From the NCBI RefSeq assembly GCF_000013645.1, contig NC_007952.1, positions 248,001-312,000 on the forward strand: 64,000 nucleotides of DNA. The letters are read 5' to 3'. The DNA comes from Paraburkholderia xenovorans LB400. Lineage in GTDB: Bacteria; Pseudomonadota; Gammaproteobacteria; Burkholderiales; Burkholderiaceae. Under the pieces are notes generated by a model, which saw only the letters and a program-made list of their open reading frames with translations, was not told the DNA's origin and made no database searches. A program made the position numbers and the translations under genes. Below, piece after piece: positions 16,292-25,615 of this stretch (positions within the stretch are counted from its first letter, which is position 1; each line of letters begins with the position of its first letter).

Positions 16292-16810
16292 CTACCTGAC
16301 CAATGCGAGCCGGCGCGGCACCACGCGGACCGCGCCAGTTCCCTGCGTCACGCGCCTACGCAGAAACTGCGGAACAATAACAGCCTGAGCCAGCGTATGA
16401 AGCGCCGATTCTGCGGGGCGTGTTCCGGCCATCGCCCATAGTCCGTATCGAACCTGCGGCAAACGGGTCACATCGCCGGAAAACAAAGCCATTTCCACAC
16501 GCGATGACCACCTGGACGCCCGAATGGCGTCGTTGGCACCCACGCTGTTCCAGCAAAAAGATCCCAACGCGGGAGACGACGACCTGACCAGATGAATGAT
16601 CATGTCCGCGCCGCTGCCGTCGCGTTGGTGGGCGATCTCCCAGCATAGCGACCCATCCAGCACCGGAAGGTCCCGTATCCATGCGTTGACCTCGGACTCC
16701 GCAAAGCCCCACACGCGCAGGCCAATGCGCCACGCTGCGTGGCGCATTGGCCTGGTTCGATTGCCGGGATATCCGTTGAGATCCATTGCATGGGGATGGA
16801 GGTTTCGCAT
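16292..16810 (-). CDS. Hypothetical protein
   Basis: A 172-residue protein on the minus strand that I do not recognise. The start at 16810 has AAGGAG nine bases upstream; a longer frame to 16858 lacks such a site. The sequence is mixed alpha/beta in look, with tryptophan-rich segments (WIRDLP, LCWEIAHQ, RYGLWAMAG), and has no signal peptide or clear membrane helix. It is convergent with the peroxiredoxin gene (7-bp gap). The DNA coding for about residues 19-31 is a 37-bp near-perfect palindrome, unusual inside a gene. Confidence 0.6.
   Translation of the reverse strand: MRNLHPHAMDLNGYPGNRTRPMRHAAWRIGLRVWGFAESEVNAWIRDLPVLDGSLCWEIAHQRDGSGADMIIHLVRSSSPALGSFCWNSVGANDAIRASRWSSRVEMALFSGDVTRLPQVRYGLWAMAGTRPAESALHTLAQAVIVPQFLRRRVTQGTGAVRVVPRRLALVR
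16718..16754. repeat. Perfect 17-bp inverted repeat inside a coding sequence
   Basis: CAGGCCAATGCGCCACG, a 3-bp spacer (ctg) and the exact reverse complement of the left arm make a 37-bp palindrome. It lies near the 5' end of the hypothetical gene at 16292-16810. No U-run follows on either strand, so it is not a standard terminator. It could act as a translation-blocking hairpin in that mRNA or be a small inserted repeat. Confidence 0.85.
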
Positions 16811-16962
16811 ACTGTCGTGCTCCTTGTTGTCCAGTAGGTTGATAGTGTGGCTTCGCATGCAGTCAAATCGTGTCTCAACGCAGGCTTAAATCTCACGGGC
16901 GGCGAGGATGGAGAAAACATAGCTGTTTGAGCGGGATAAGCTATGCATCAACGCAGGCGCTA

Positions 16963-17964
16963 TCAGCGATCGTGCGGTTGACGATGGCTGTTGCGATATT
17001 CGCTGGGCGTTGTCCCCATGTGTTTGCGAAAGAGCCTGGCAAGTTGCCCGCCATCGCCAAATCCGCACCGCCGCGCGATCTTGTCCACCGGCAGTGCGGT
17101 TTCGACAAGAAGTCGGCAACTCATATCGAGCCGGACATAAAGCAGATAGCCGGATGGCGTCACGCCTATTTCCGCTTTGAAGCGGCGCAGAAAGTTGCGC
17201 TCGCTCATAGCGGCGATCCCGGCTGCCCTGTCGATGGAAATCGGCTGGTGGCCATTCGCTTCCAGCCATTGCGCCGAGGCCCGGATCTTGTCGCTCACGC
17301 TTCCCGAAGCGTTTCTATTCAACACCGATGTGAACTGTGTCGATGCGCGTGGTGCCAAAGACGCCGCGGCTTTGCACGTGATCTCCGTGCCGAGATCCGC
17401 CTCGATCAGATTCAAGGCACTCTCAAGCGGACTCGATACTTCGCGTTGCGTAGCCGGGTCCGTTTCGCGGCGAAAATAGTGGCGCGGCACGAGGCCGCGA
17501 GCACTTCCGATACCGGCTGAAGATGCAAACCCGGCGGCTTCGAGCAGGAACTGGCCTTCAGCGATAGAGAGAACGTTTTCGCTGCGCAAGTGGGTGCGCC
17601 GCAGCCATGCCAGCAGCCGTCCATCACGCGCGGCGTCGTGCACGCCCGTGCCGCCGGCAATGAACAAGGCGTGGAAGTCGTGTGCATGGCCGCGCGCTTC
17701 AACGCTGTCTGTCCACACAAAGACCGACGATGAACTGGCGATCCGGCCGCCTGCTGACGAGAGCAGCCGGACGACATAGCGCGGCGCGTCGTGTCGACTA
17801 GCCTCCGCAAATCTGTTGGCCGTCTCAAACGCCTCAACGATGGACACAGTGTCAAGGAGCGAAAAGCCGTTGAAGACGGCTATGCCAATGTGTTTTGCGG
17901 CGCGTCCGTCACGCGGAACGCGTCGTTGAATGACGGTGTTGTGTAGGTCGATATGGCACTCCAT
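16963..17964 (-). CDS. GlxA-type AraC-family regulator (DJ-1/PfpI + HTH)
   Basis: A 333-residue regulator. Residues about 25-190 form a DJ-1/PfpI-like domain (IGIAVFNGFSLLDTVSIVEA, ALFIAGGTGVHDA). The C-terminal 100 residues hold the two AraC helix-turn-helices (AAGIAAMSERNFLRRFKAEIG and DKIARRCGFGDGGQLARLFR). Members such as GlxA, ArgR-Pseudomonas and CdhR respond to nitrogenous metabolites. The segment around the nucleophile elbow reads SIAEGQFLLEAAG, without the cysteine of active DJ-1 enzymes, as is usual in regulators. A close paralogue is encoded at 26257. It is divergent from the sirtuin gene. Confidence 0.88.
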   Translation of the reverse strand: MECHIDLHNTVIQRRVPRDGRAAKHIGIAVFNGFSLLDTVSIVEAFETANRFAEASRHDAPRYVVRLLSSAGGRIASSSSVFVWTDSVEARGHAHDFHALFIAGGTGVHDAARDGRLLAWLRRTHLRSENVLSIAEGQFLLEAAGFASSAGIGSARGLVPRHYFRRETDPATQREVSSPLESALNLIEADLGTEITCKAAASLAPRASTQFTSVLNRNASGSVSDKIRASAQWLEANGHQPISIDRAAGIAAMSERNFLRRFKAEIGVTPSGYLLYVRLDMSCRLLVETALPVDKIARRCGFGDGGQLARLFRKHMGTTPSEYRNSHRQPHDR

Positions 17965-18452
17965 CTACGGTTCTCCCACGGAAATAATTTTTCTTCCAGC
18001 TGTTTCGTAACCGGACTGTTCGACTGCCCGGTCTCGTATATGAGCAAGCGGGACATGGGTGCGACAGTTCAGCCTGACGAAAGACCCGAATTCATGATTG
18101 CAACCGCCACCAAACTTTAAAAATGAGAAGGATCACTGATTTATTTGGTGGATCAAAGAAAAATGGCGAAGTGGGTCAACACACAGAGGCGATGCGGACG
18201 AAAGGATTCGCCGTGGTTCAAAGTTCGTTTCATTTCCCTCGTTTCGAAGCCGTCGCAGTGACAAGATAGCGATGCGATCAGACAACTGCTGTCTCATTCG
18301 GGTCGGTTTGGTCGCCGAGGTGCCGGGACATCATGTGTCTCGTTGGTGCGGTAGTCTGGCCGCCCGGCACGTGCGCGCTGAATGAGTAGACTGCGATTGT
18401 CGGGAGCCAAAGTGGCGGGCAAATGGCGATTCTGGATATCGAGGTGATTTCA
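17965..18452. other. Intergenic region, 488 bp
   Basis: Divergent space between the AraC-type regulator and the sirtuin gene. The middle (about 18110-18170) is AT-rich compared with its surroundings. I see no open frame with a plausible start, no RNA gene and no strong terminator; it presumably holds the two promoters. Confidence 0.6.
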
Positions 18453-19271
18453 ATGCAGGAAGAACGGCTACAGCAAGCGGTCGCATGGCTGCGCGAAGCA
18501 GACGGGTTGCTGATCACCGCGGGAGCGGGGATGGGCGTCGACTCAGGTCTGCCCGATTTTCGGGGCAATGAAGGCTTGTGGCGCGCCTACCCCGCGCTGG
18601 CCGAGGCAGGGTGCGATTTCCAATCCATCGCCAACCCGCGCGCCTTCATGGATAAGCCAGAATTGGCCTGGGGGTTCTATGGACACCGCCTGAAGCTTTA
18701 TCGCGAGGTCGAACCTCATCCGGGCTTTGCCATTCTCAGGCGCTGGGGCGACCGCCTGCGTCAGGGCGCCTTTGTTTTCACGAGCAATGTGGATGGGCAA
18801 TTCCAACGGGCGGGATTTGCGGAAAGCCGGATCGAGGAATGCCACGGCTCGATTCACTATCTGCAGTGCACGGAGCCGTGTTTTTCGCTAATCGAGTCGG
18901 CTACGGACTTCGTGCCGAGCATTGATGAACGCGAATGCCGGTGCATTGGTCCGTTACCGCGCTGCAAACGCTGCGGGGCGATTTCGAGGCCGAATATCCT
19001 GATGTTCTGGGACTCGGCGTGGCTATCCTCCCGAGCCGATGCACAGGCCGCACGCCTCGCCGGCTGGCTGAGGACGGTCGAACGGCTTGTTGTCGTCGAA
19101 GTGGGGGCCGGCACCGCATTGCCTACTGTGCGGCGTTTCAGCGAACGGCACGGTCCACGGGTAATCCGCATCAATGCGCGCGAAGCACAGATCGATCCAG
19201 CACGCGGTGTCGGTATCGAGGGACGGGCTGTGGAGATTTTGACGGCAATTGACAGCGGCTTGGACGTATAG
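18453..19271 (+). CDS. Sir2-family NAD-dependent protein deacetylase (sirtuin)
   Basis: A 272-residue sirtuin. The NAD-binding motif GAGMGVDSGLPDFRG, the FTSNVDGQFQRAGF segment (TQNIDxLH-like) and the catalytic histidine in IEECHGSIHYLQC are all present. Two cysteine pairs (QCTEPC and CRCIGPLPRCKRCG) fit the zinc ribbon. RPNILMFWD aligns with the RPxxVxFGE region. It would deacylate proteins with NAD consumption. The ATG at 18453 follows a GAGG eight bases upstream; an ATG at 18423 is a weaker option. It is followed by an OGG-like gene and a WYL regulator in the same direction, though not tightly spaced. Confidence 0.9.
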   Translation: MQEERLQQAVAWLREADGLLITAGAGMGVDSGLPDFRGNEGLWRAYPALAEAGCDFQSIANPRAFMDKPELAWGFYGHRLKLYREVEPHPGFAILRRWGDRLRQGAFVFTSNVDGQFQRAGFAESRIEECHGSIHYLQCTEPCFSLIESATDFVPSIDERECRCIGPLPRCKRCGAISRPNILMFWDSAWLSSRADAQAARLAGWLRTVERLVVVEVGAGTALPTVRRFSERHGPRVIRINAREAQIDPARGVGIEGRAVEILTAIDSGLDV

Positions 19272-19565
19272 AGCAATTTCGCATAGCCGGTTTTCATTAG
19301 TGATTCGATTGCGCACATGCCATGTGTGAAGAAGCCGGCTTTGAATGTCGGAGGCGGTAAGCATAGTGAGGTGCCGGGTACGTATTCGCCTTAAAGAAAC
19401 CCAGGCACGCGCCGATAGAGCGTTGAGTCGGGACGGAGCCGCGTACTAACGGGGTGGCGATCGTCCAATAGATCGAACTACGTCCCCACGCGAGAGCGAA
19501 TCAATGGCTGTTCGTCACGCCGTTGTGTGATCGTGGGGGCGCCCAGATAAAAGGAGAAGTAGTTA

Positions 19566-20354
19566 GTGTTTCCAGAAAGTTTCCTGCACACCGGCATGCA
19601 GATCACCGACACGCAAGCCATGCAGATCGTCGGTTTCCGTAGCGCATACGCCTATCCGGCAGCACACCTTGTGCTTGACGACCACGCCGGCGACTTCGGG
19701 TTGCCGGGCGGGCAGTGGGCGAAAGTCGTGACCCCGGCGCAAGGTGACGTCACTGACGCGGCGCTGGATGCGTATCACGAGCGCCTGCTGCGTTCTGCAA
19801 ACCCGACCGAACGATTGCTCGGTACGGCGTCGATAGTTTTTTGGGGATTCTATACATTTGGTCCGGCATTCGCGGCTATCCGCGTTCACCGCCATCTTTT
19901 TGGCCGCGGTAATCAGCAGATAACCCGCGCCGAGCAAATCGCGGACGTACTGGAAGAGGCTGACACAGCGATCAAGGCGGGAAATCCAGGCGCGGCGCTG
20001 GGGATGTTCACCGGAATCAACCAGTTGAGTCGCACGCCGTTCGCCTCGAAGGTGGTTGCGCTACTGGACCCCAGGCGTGCTGCGGTGTATGACAACAGAA
20101 TCTGCAAGGGCCTGCGGAGCAGTCCTTGGGCGGCGAACGGACCGTTTGCAAACGGCGTGGGGTCGGTTCAACTTCGGCGGGTCCAGCGCGAATATGCGAA
20201 CTGGTGCAGCTTCACTCAGGCTATTGCCGAACAGATGAACGAGGGTTGCTCGCGCGGACTTGCGTGGCACTGGCGCGACAGGCGGGATGCCCCGCAGTCG
20301 TGGCGCGCCATTGATGCCGAACGTGCCATCTTTGCCATGTTTCAACCGGACTGA
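19566..20354 (+). CDS. Possible OGG-fold (HhH) DNA glycosylase-like protein
   Basis: A 262-residue protein starting at GTG 19566 behind a strong SD (AAAAGGAGAAG). The central part reads FTGINQLSRTPFASKVVALL, then DPRRAAVYDNRICKGL. The lysine in ASKV and the aspartate in YDNR have the spacing of the HhH-K...D active site of OGG1/AlkA glycosylases. If right, it would excise a damaged or modified base. The N-terminal 100 residues are not familiar. The gene lies between a sirtuin and a WYL regulator. The assignment rests on a short motif and is moderate to weak. Confidence 0.45.
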   Translation: MFPESFLHTGMQITDTQAMQIVGFRSAYAYPAAHLVLDDHAGDFGLPGGQWAKVVTPAQGDVTDAALDAYHERLLRSANPTERLLGTASIVFWGFYTFGPAFAAIRVHRHLFGRGNQQITRAEQIADVLEEADTAIKAGNPGAALGMFTGINQLSRTPFASKVVALLDPRRAAVYDNRICKGLRSSPWAANGPFANGVGSVQLRRVQREYANWCSFTQAIAEQMNEGCSRGLAWHWRDRRDAPQSWRAIDAERAIFAMFQPD

Positions 20355-20590
20355 GTGGCGCTTGTCTGTGTCCTGCGGAGAAAGCAATTGCCGCTGGCCA
20401 ATCCCGCCCCGTCGCGGGATACAACGACGATAGGCAATAGACGACAGGCAGCACCGCGAGCTGGCAGGCTTACGGGCCGTTTCCCGGCCTGAAGAAATCC
20501 CGTCCATCTGTTGAGTATTCGCTTAAGATCCGTTGCGCGCCGCCGTTAACCTCTGTGACGTAAAGCCTATAACCACACACGCTCCGCTGC

Positions 20591-21610
20591 ATGGACACTC
20601 TCGATAGCAAGATAATTAGCGTATTGCCTAACGCCGGCGGTAATGCCGGGTTTCTCAGCACCCCGGGTGTTCACAAGAAGCTGGAGGTCATCGAGTCGGA
20701 CGTGCCGGTTATCAAAACAGTGCAGCGGCGATTGGAGAAGCTCCATCTCGAAGGCCTTGTCGAGATGGAAAAGCGCGGGGCGGCATGGTTCTGGCGTAAA
20801 GGCGCCGGCGCGGGTGGTATGGCCGGAAAATCCGGCTCCATCATGACGCGTGAAGAGGCGCTTGCCCTGCACGTGCTACGCAGCTTCACATCGCGGCAAA
20901 TCCCCACGCTGGTTGCCGAGGCGCTCTCCGATCTGTTCAAGGTCGCGGACAAGCGTCTGGAAGCAGCGGTGACCGAGGACGAGCGCCGTTACAGCCGGTG
21001 GGCGGACAAGGTCGCGGTGGAACACAGCGGTTTCGCCTTGCGATATCCCCAGATCGATCCTGAGATATTCGGCACGATTTCCCAGGCGTTGTTTCATGAG
21101 CGCAAGCTGGAAATTCTCTATCGTCCGCGCTCCAATGTGACGAACGACAAGTGCAAGGTGATCCTGCCGCTCGGTCTGGTCGAAGTAGGCGGGCTCGTGT
21201 ATCTGATAGGCGGCACAGAAGGACGTTCGAATCCGACGATGTACCGGCTGGACCGCCTGGCGAGCGCGAATATGATGCTGGAATCGTTTTCGTATCCGCG
21301 TTCTTTCAAGCTCGATGACTACGTGAAGCAGCAGCGCCAGTTCGACTTCATGGTGGAAGGTGAAGTGACGCTCAAGCTGCGTTTCGTCAACGGCGCCGGC
21401 GATCATCTTCTCGAGACGCCTTTCGCGGCTGACCAGGAAACCCGACAGACGAGCACTGGTCTTGAGGTGCAGGGAACCGTACTGCTCAGCCAGCGTTTGC
21501 GCTGGTGGTTGCGCTCATTTGGCCCGTACGTGGAAGTGATGGAACCTGAGAAGCTTCGGGCAGAGCTGGCCGACGAAGCACACGCGCTTGCGGCGCTTTA
21601 CCGGCGCTAG
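20591..21610 (+). CDS. WYL-domain transcriptional regulator
   Basis: A 339-residue protein. Residues about 1-70 form a winged helix (KTVQRRLEKLHLEGLVEMEK). The middle holds a linker helix, and from about 160 the WYL-type ligand-binding domain follows (ALFHERKLEILYRPRSN, VILPLGLVEVGGLVYLIGG, MYRLDRLASA). The C-terminal WCX-like segment ends RLRWWLRSFGPYVEVMEPE. WYL regulators sense nucleic-acid-derived or other small ligands and often control defence or DNA-repair genes. Here it follows the OGG-like gene by 236 bp on the same strand. The ATG at 20591 has no clear SD. Confidence 0.85.
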   Translation: MDTLDSKIISVLPNAGGNAGFLSTPGVHKKLEVIESDVPVIKTVQRRLEKLHLEGLVEMEKRGAAWFWRKGAGAGGMAGKSGSIMTREEALALHVLRSFTSRQIPTLVAEALSDLFKVADKRLEAAVTEDERRYSRWADKVAVEHSGFALRYPQIDPEIFGTISQALFHERKLEILYRPRSNVTNDKCKVILPLGLVEVGGLVYLIGGTEGRSNPTMYRLDRLASANMMLESFSYPRSFKLDDYVKQQRQFDFMVEGEVTLKLRFVNGAGDHLLETPFAADQETRQTSTGLEVQGTVLLSQRLRWWLRSFGPYVEVMEPEKLRAELADEAHALAALYRR

Positions 21611-22090
21611 GATTGCCCACAATGCGCCGTCCGGCGGTTCCATAAGACGAAGCGGTGTCCGGATCGAACAGTCGCCGGATCGAAACTTTGAAGCCTCGTG
21701 ATCACGCGCTGATAGTTAATCATCTGCAGGGCGCTGAGCTACGCGCACCGTCAATCCGGCCTGCATGCAACGGCCGAATGTAGTAATCCGCCAACATGTT
21801 AGCTTTTTCCGTCACCCGCCATTTCCGGTGCGGTGGACTATGTATGATGCACCGCAACCAGAAAGTACTTTTCGACTTTTCGCCATGATGGATCGGGGTG
21901 ATCGTCTCTAGCAGATAGTGCGGTATGCCGTACGAATACGGCAAATACAGCGATCGTAATTCCGATTTAATTTGGACTGCATATTTATAGATTAACTGGT
22001 TTTGTATGCCGCATTGCGACGACGAGTTGCGGTGACGACCGGGAAGGGTTCCATTCGCCGCCGGGCGCTTGAATACCAACAACTATAGAC
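21611..22090. other. Intergenic region, 480 bp
   Basis: Space between the WYL regulator and the YjbH-like gene. The part from about 21890 to 22000 is AT-rich and likely carries the promoter for the downstream gene. Short frames here lack starts and coding character. No RNA gene or terminator hairpin was found. Confidence 0.6.
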
Positions 22091-24469
22091 ATGGGCGGAA
22101 ATTTGTTTGGGCACGAACCGAGAGTAGGCCGCAAGACACTGGCGTTGGCTGCCGCGCTGTCGTTTTCGACTTCCGCGCATGCGGTGGATCCGGCGCTGAA
22201 CGCGCTAGGGCAGGCCGGTGGTCTGGTTATTCCATATGGATTTGCGTTGCCCCAAGGTGTGGGTGAAGTGCAATACAACGACTTCATCGACCCGCGATAC
22301 GGGAAGGCCGCGACCGGATCCCAGATCTACTGGGGCGCTGTTGGCCTGTTTCCGTATGTCGAGTTGTCAGGCGGACTGGCAAACTATCCGGCGAATGTTG
22401 GCGTTCCGCTGTCGCATGAGGAGCATTTCGTACTTCGTCACCTGATGGCTGACGTCAAGCTCGAAGTACCAAAGTTCTTCAAGTATCAGCCGAGTATCGC
22501 ATTCGGCGTCACGGACATTGGCGGCCAGACGCATTTCTTCCGTTCGAAATATGGCGTGGTATCGCAAGCGTTCGGGCCCGTGACACTGACTGCGGGTTAC
22601 GGTCAGGGCGACCGTCTTGATGGGTTGTTCGGCGGCGCACAGGTCTCGCTATGGAACACGGGATTGTCGCTACTTGCAGAAGACGATTCAAGGACCCCTT
22701 ATGCCGGTGTGCGCTATCAGTCTCCGCGGATCAGCTGGTTAGCCGACGCGAACGTGATCGGCACGTTCATGCGTTCGATCCGCTCGACAGATGGCGTATC
22801 GCCGCGTACGTCGTTCTCGGTAGCCATTCAGATTCCGCTTGGGAGACGTTTTAGCAGTACGCGTTGTGCAGACGGCTTGTGCGAGGGTCCGCAGTTACCG
22901 GCCACTCAGACCGCGAATGCCGACGATGGCGGCCCGATCCGCCTCGCCAGCCTGCAACCGGTAAATACGCGCGCTGCCGCGGGTAACGGCGGCGCATTAG
23001 CCGCAGCGCCGATTACGTATGTGCCGCCGCTGCAGTCGTATGCGTCTGTGATGCTGAGTGACGTGACGGCGGCCGGATCGCCGGATGTGCGGTCCCCCGT
23101 TGTTCCGGAAGCCCTGAACGCCTCCGCGCTCGACGAAATCGCGGCGCAGCTCTTTGCCGCCGGGCTCGAGCGCGTGCGCGTCGGGATGAGCGGTCGCGAT
23201 CTGGTTGTCGAGTACGAGAACCATCGCTACAACCAGAACGAAGCAGACGCACTCGGTATCGTGCTTGGCGTGGCGAGTATGAATGCGCCGCACGGCACCA
23301 ACAGGATTCACGTTGTGATCAAGAAGGCCAACGAGCCGTTAGGCGAAGTCATTGTCGATCGTGACGCATTTGCGCAGTTCGTCGAGGGCGGCGCACCGAC
23401 GGCTGCCAGTACCTCTCTGACGATGCGTACGCGTCCGACCTACGACGCGGATTCGATCGCCTGGCATGGCAACGAACACACACATGGTCTGACGCGGATT
23501 CAGATCGAGCCGATCGTCAGTTACCTGTACGGCACCGAGTACGGCAATTTCGACATCTCGCTGGGCGCCAACATTCAGGGGTTCGTGCCGCTTTGGCGCG
23601 GCGCGGAGTTGTACGCGAGCTATATCGCACCGATCTACAACACGAAGAACATGGACGAAGGCCGCGTGTTCAGCGACTACCGCTTGCGCGGCGGCCTGAA
23701 TGCGGTGGCGCTTGCTCAAAGCTTCTGGATCATGCCGCGAGTGTTCAACGTGGCATCGGTCGGCAAGTTCGACTACTCGTATGTCGGTGTGCAAAACGAA
23801 ACCACGGTGTTCGTGCCCGGACGTCCCGATCTGATCCGCCTGCGGCTCGCTTATTTGCACCATGAACCGGGCCATGACGAACTGCCTGGTGAGAAGAATG
23901 CCGAGTTGACTTACCGCTGGGTGCAGCCGTCCTGGAAGCTGTGGATCGAGGCTGGCGTCGCACGCTTTGTTGGCGGGGACAAGGGGCCGGTTGCGACGAT
24001 TACGCGCTGGTTCGACGACGTATCGGTGAGCGTGCATGGCGAGCATAGCGGGCAGGGCACGTTTGTGGGCGCCGCGATCAGCTTCCCGCTGACGTTGCGG
24101 CAGGGCATGAAGCCGGGAATCAGTCAGGTGTATGGCGCTGAACAGTTCGGGCTCGACTTCCGCACACGCGTGGGATCGACGAATTTCCTGTCGCCCAATG
24201 CTGCGGAGAACATGACCTTCCCGTATAGCACGCAGCAATACCTGTTGAATCAGGGCCGCTTCAGCGGTGAGTACTTCTCGACACAGCTTTACCGGATGCG
24301 TGATGCGTATCTGCGTTACGGGCGGCCTGGAAGCGACGAAACAAAGCCGAAGCAGCAAGTGAGCGCGCCTGCTATATCGGCGGGCAGCACGCTTTCGCGT
24401 CGCCTCTGTGGCCGCGGTTTGCAGGGTGTGGACGATGGACCGGCGTTGGCGCCGGTCAATTGTGAGTGA
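22091..24469 (+). CDS. YjbH-domain outer-membrane protein
   Basis: A 792-residue secreted protein. After a signal peptide (TLALAAALSFSTSAHA) comes LNALGQAGGLVIPYGFALPQ, the start of the YjbH family (usually about 700 residues). Repeated amphipathic strands with aromatic ends suggest a beta-barrel, with a periplasmic insert around residues 300-420 (VPEALNASALDEIAAQLFAAG). In enterobacteria YjbH belongs to the YjbEFGH exopolysaccharide system, but no yjbE, F or G partner is seen here. The next gene, 19 bp away, encodes a lipoprotein. A role in surface polysaccharide export is inferred from the family. Confidence 0.8.
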   Translation: MGGNLFGHEPRVGRKTLALAAALSFSTSAHAVDPALNALGQAGGLVIPYGFALPQGVGEVQYNDFIDPRYGKAATGSQIYWGAVGLFPYVELSGGLANYPANVGVPLSHEEHFVLRHLMADVKLEVPKFFKYQPSIAFGVTDIGGQTHFFRSKYGVVSQAFGPVTLTAGYGQGDRLDGLFGGAQVSLWNTGLSLLAEDDSRTPYAGVRYQSPRISWLADANVIGTFMRSIRSTDGVSPRTSFSVAIQIPLGRRFSSTRCADGLCEGPQLPATQTANADDGGPIRLASLQPVNTRAAAGNGGALAAAPITYVPPLQSYASVMLSDVTAAGSPDVRSPVVPEALNASALDEIAAQLFAAGLERVRVGMSGRDLVVEYENHRYNQNEADALGIVLGVASMNAPHGTNRIHVVIKKANEPLGEVIVDRDAFAQFVEGGAPTAASTSLTMRTRPTYDADSIAWHGNEHTHGLTRIQIEPIVSYLYGTEYGNFDISLGANIQGFVPLWRGAELYASYIAPIYNTKNMDEGRVFSDYRLRGGLNAVALAQSFWIMPRVFNVASVGKFDYSYVGVQNETTVFVPGRPDLIRLRLAYLHHEPGHDELPGEKNAELTYRWVQPSWKLWIEAGVARFVGGDKGPVATITRWFDDVSVSVHGEHSGQGTFVGAAISFPLTLRQGMKPGISQVYGAEQFGLDFRTRVGSTNFLSPNAAENMTFPYSTQQYLLNQGRFSGEYFSTQLYRMRDAYLRYGRPGSDETKPKQQVSAPAISAGSTLSRRLCGRGLQGVDDGPALAPVNCE

Positions 24470-24488
24470 CTTTCTCTGGAGGTAGGCG

Positions 24489-25205
24489 ATGAAGCTTCTA
24501 AACGGCGCCGCGTTGCGCACGCTGCAGTTCGGATCGATAGTTCTGGCAACCAGCGCACTGGTTGCATGTGGCGGCGGCGGCGATTCGCCTGGCGCGACGG
24601 TGAGCGGCACGGCTGCCGTGGGCCAGCCATTGGCAAACGCCGGCATTGTACTGACTTGCAAGAACGGCGCGGGCAGTGCGACGGCCAACGCAAGCGGCGC
24701 ATATTCGGCAACTTTCCACTTTGATGGACCGTGTGCGATCACGGCGTCGAGCGGGTCTACCGTGCTCCATTCGTTTGCTGCCGGCGCGGGCACTTACAAC
24801 GTGACCCCATTGACCGAGTTGCTCCTGAGCTATCTGGCCGGTCAGCTTGGAACCACGGTTAGCGGACTGCTGTCAGGAATTTCGAGCAACGCTACATATC
24901 AGGGCGTGCTGTCCAACAGCACGGTGGTCGCGAACGCACAGGCAGCTGTAGCGCAACTGATCAAGACACAGTACGGGGTCACGCTTTCGTCATCTTCATT
25001 CCTGACGGTTTCGTTCGCGCCTGGCCAGCCGCCGGATATTGATCTGGACAGTCTGCAGACGGCAGGCGCGATTACCGCGAGTGGCCAGCCGGCGCCTTCG
25101 TTGACGACCGCGGTGGTGGGGGCGGGTGCGGCCGCGCCGATCTCCGGCGGGGGTAACGGCGGTGGAGCAACCGGTGGCACGGGGGGCTCCGGCGGCGCGA
25201 CGTAA
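24489..25205 (+). CDS. Secreted lipoprotein with glycine-rich tail
   Basis: A 238-residue lipoprotein. The signal peptide ends in the lipobox LVAC followed by GGGGDSPG, typical of Burkholderia lipoproteins. The next 70 residues resemble a carboxypeptidase-regulatory/transthyretin-like beta-sandwich (AVGQPLANAGIVLTCKNGAG). Residues 100-170 look helical, and the last 30 are a glycine-rich tail (GGGNGGGATGGTGGSGGAT). It has a good SD (CTGGAGG) and lies 19 bp after the YjbH gene, so the pair is probably one operon. Its function is unknown; it may help anchor or assemble the YjbH protein. Confidence 0.8.
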   Translation: MKLLNGAALRTLQFGSIVLATSALVACGGGGDSPGATVSGTAAVGQPLANAGIVLTCKNGAGSATANASGAYSATFHFDGPCAITASSGSTVLHSFAAGAGTYNVTPLTELLLSYLAGQLGTTVSGLLSGISSNATYQGVLSNSTVVANAQAAVAQLIKTQYGVTLSSSSFLTVSFAPGQPPDIDLDSLQTAGAITASGQPAPSLTTAVVGAGAAAPISGGGNGGGATGGTGGSGGAT

Positions 25206-25306
25206 TGGCTTGCGCCTGCGCAAGCAGAGCGGTCGGCCCAGTTCGCCACAGAACCGGGCTGACCGATCACCGAAAATTTTTTCAGGGTTTGAAGCGTGGA
25301 CAGCTT

Positions 25307-25615
25307 CTATTCGTAGCCGAGCCTATGACTCAGAATAGGCGAGAAGAACAGGGCAATCGCAGAGCCCGCTGCTTTGCCTTCCAGTTCCGCGGCCGCAGCG
25401 GCGGCTTGCATTCCATACGCGTGCGTGAGCAGATCGAATAGCTGGGGCAGGCAGTACAGCACGGCTATCAGTATGCAATAACCTTGCATGACCGATACGC
25501 GCCAGCTCTTCTCGGCGGCGACAGCAGCGGCGACAATGCGCAGAACTCCGAATAATACAAGTGCACCCAAAGCCGCCTGTTCACGGATCAGATACTCTGG
25601 AATGAATTCGCCCAT
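25307..25615 (-). CDS. Small membrane protein, hypothetical
   Basis: A 102-residue protein with three hydrophobic stretches (ALGALVLFGVLRIVAAAVAA, VMQGYCILIAVLYCLPQLFD and GSAIALFFSPILS). The ATG at 25615 follows ACAGGAC with good spacing. The gene is convergent with the lipoprotein gene (about 100 bp apart). I do not recognise the family. It should sit in the inner membrane. Confidence 0.65.
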   Translation of the reverse strand: MGEFIPEYLIREQAALGALVLFGVLRIVAAAVAAEKSWRVSVMQGYCILIAVLYCLPQLFDLLTHAYGMQAAAAAAELEGKAAGSAIALFFSPILSHRLGYE

